A stretch of 5,240 bases of DNA from Polyangia bacterium (GTDB lineage Bacteria > Myxococcota_A > Polyangia > Polyangiales > Polyangiaceae): positions 1-5,240 of the forward strand of contig JAUIKB010000485.1 in NCBI GenBank assembly GCA_030430975.1, written 5' to 3'. Each line of letters starts with the position of its first letter. The first letter of the stretch is position 1. Below, one piece after another: positions 4,585 to 5,240 of this stretch. The translations under genes and the position numbers were made by a program. The notes beneath the pieces are model-generated. The model searched no databases, was not told the origin of the DNA, and saw only the letters and a list, made by a program, of their open reading frames with translations.

Positions 4585-5240
4585 CTAGCCAGACTGTTCG
4601 GCAGGCTCAGCGGCCGCGACCCGCTCAAACGTGAGTCCGTCGCCGTCCGCGTCGACCCGCACCGTCGAGCCGGCTTCGTAGTCACCCGCCAGCAGCCGCT
4701 GGGCCAGCTGGTTCTCTAGGTGCCGCTGGATAGCGCGCTTGAGTGGCCGCGCGCCGAACTGCGGATCCCAGCCAACCATCGCCAGGTATTCCTTCGCGGC
4801 ATCCGTCACGTCGAGACTGAGGTCGCGACCGGCCAGACGCTTGCTGAGGCGCATCAGCTGGATATCCACGATGCGTCGGATCTCGTCTCGACCCAGTCGC
4901 CGGAACACGACGGTCTCATCGAGTCGGTTGATGAACTCGGGCCGGAACACCGCCTTGAGCGACTCCATCGCGGAACGCCGCATAAGCTCCAGCTTGTCAT
5001 CGTCGTCGAGTTCACGTCGTTCCTCGATCGCCTGAAGCTCCGCCGACCCGATATTGCTGGTCAGGATGATGACGGTATTCTTGAAGTCGACTGTGCGCCC
5101 ATGGGAATCGGTGATGCGCCCGTCGTCTAAGACCTGAAGCAACGTGTTGAACACGTCGGGGTGCGCCTTTTCGACTTCGTCGAACAGCACCACACTGTAG
5201 GGCCGTCGACGCACGGGCTCGGTCAGCTGGCCACCTTCGT
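4585..5240 (-). CDS. clpB: ClpB disaggregase, C-terminal part (5' end beyond the window)
   Basis: The last 217 codons plus a partial codon of a Hsp100 AAA+ ATPase are visible, from EGGQLTEPVRRRPYS to a TAG at 4587-4585. This is the second nucleotide-binding domain and the C-terminal small domain. Seen in order are the Walker B segment VVLFDEVEKAHPD, DDGRITDSHGRTVDF, the sensor-1 region ILTSNIGS, FRPEFINRLDE with the arginine-finger region, and the sensor-2 motif GARPLKRAI. The RRRPYS and GRTVDFKNT wording fits ClpB better than ClpA or ClpC. ClpB is a cytoplasmic hexamer that, with DnaK, extracts and refolds aggregated proteins after heat stress. The full protein is normally about 860 residues, so three quarters lie outside. 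The end (AAAEPAEQSG) is a variable acidic tail. Its promoter is outside the window. Confidence 0.94.
   Translation of the reverse strand, partial: EGGQLTEPVRRRPYSVVLFDEVEKAHPDVFNTLLQVLDDGRITDSHGRTVDFKNTVIILTSNIGSAELQAIEERRELDDDDKLELMRRSAMESLKAVFRPEFINRLDETVVFRRLGRDEIRRIVDIQLMRLSKRLAGRDLSLDVTDAAKEYLAMVGWDPQFGARPLKRAIQRHLENQLAQRLLAGDYEAGSTVRVDADGDGLTFERVAAAEPAEQSG

Noticed and set aside
4720..5130. 136-codon plus-strand open frame opposite clpB
   Set aside because: It is a shadow of the AAA+ coding region; the minus-strand frame is unmistakable ClpB.

Overview
The window looks like chromosome of a high-GC myxobacterium (phylum Myxococcota; I cannot narrow it further). The best taxonomic marker is a MYXO-CTERM surface-sorting tail on the DUF2330 protein: a Gly-Cys-Gly-Cys motif, a short hydrophobic helix and an RRRSRR end. 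A long cysteine-rich lipoprotein built from short four-cysteine modules, and -24/-12 (sigma-54) promoter motifs in front of two surface-protein genes, agree with this. There is no sign of a mobile element, CRISPR array, rRNA or tRNA.

Layout. On the plus strand, the last 11 codons of an upstream gene (1-36, resembling the end of a formylglycine-generating-enzyme-type protein) are followed after 40 bp by complete cinA (77-1306). On the minus strand, reading leftward, come the 3' end of clpB (4585 to beyond 5240), a 400-residue cysteine-rich lipoprotein gene (3249-4451), and a 596-residue DUF2330/MYXO-CTERM gene (1303-3093). cinA and the DUF2330 gene converge and overlap by four bases: both TAG stops are read from one CTAG inside a 10-bp palindrome. 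The window is almost fully coding; the two real gaps are 3094-3248 (155 bp) and 4452-4584 (133 bp).

Both gaps are informative. Each carries a good sigma-54-type promoter pointing left, TGGCACAGTTGGTGCA before the DUF2330 gene and TGGCACAGTGCTTGCG before the lipoprotein gene. Each gap also holds an inverted repeat with further copies of TGGCACA. I infer that the two exported proteins are transcribed separately but under the same type of activator-dependent control, and are both surface exposed, one through an N-terminal lipid and the other through MYXO-CTERM processing. cinA and clpB are housekeeping genes with no evident link to them.

The most interesting candidate is this sigma-54-controlled pair of surface proteins of unknown function. 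One has ten tandem four-cysteine modules and a promoter so close to its ATG that the mRNA would be almost leaderless.
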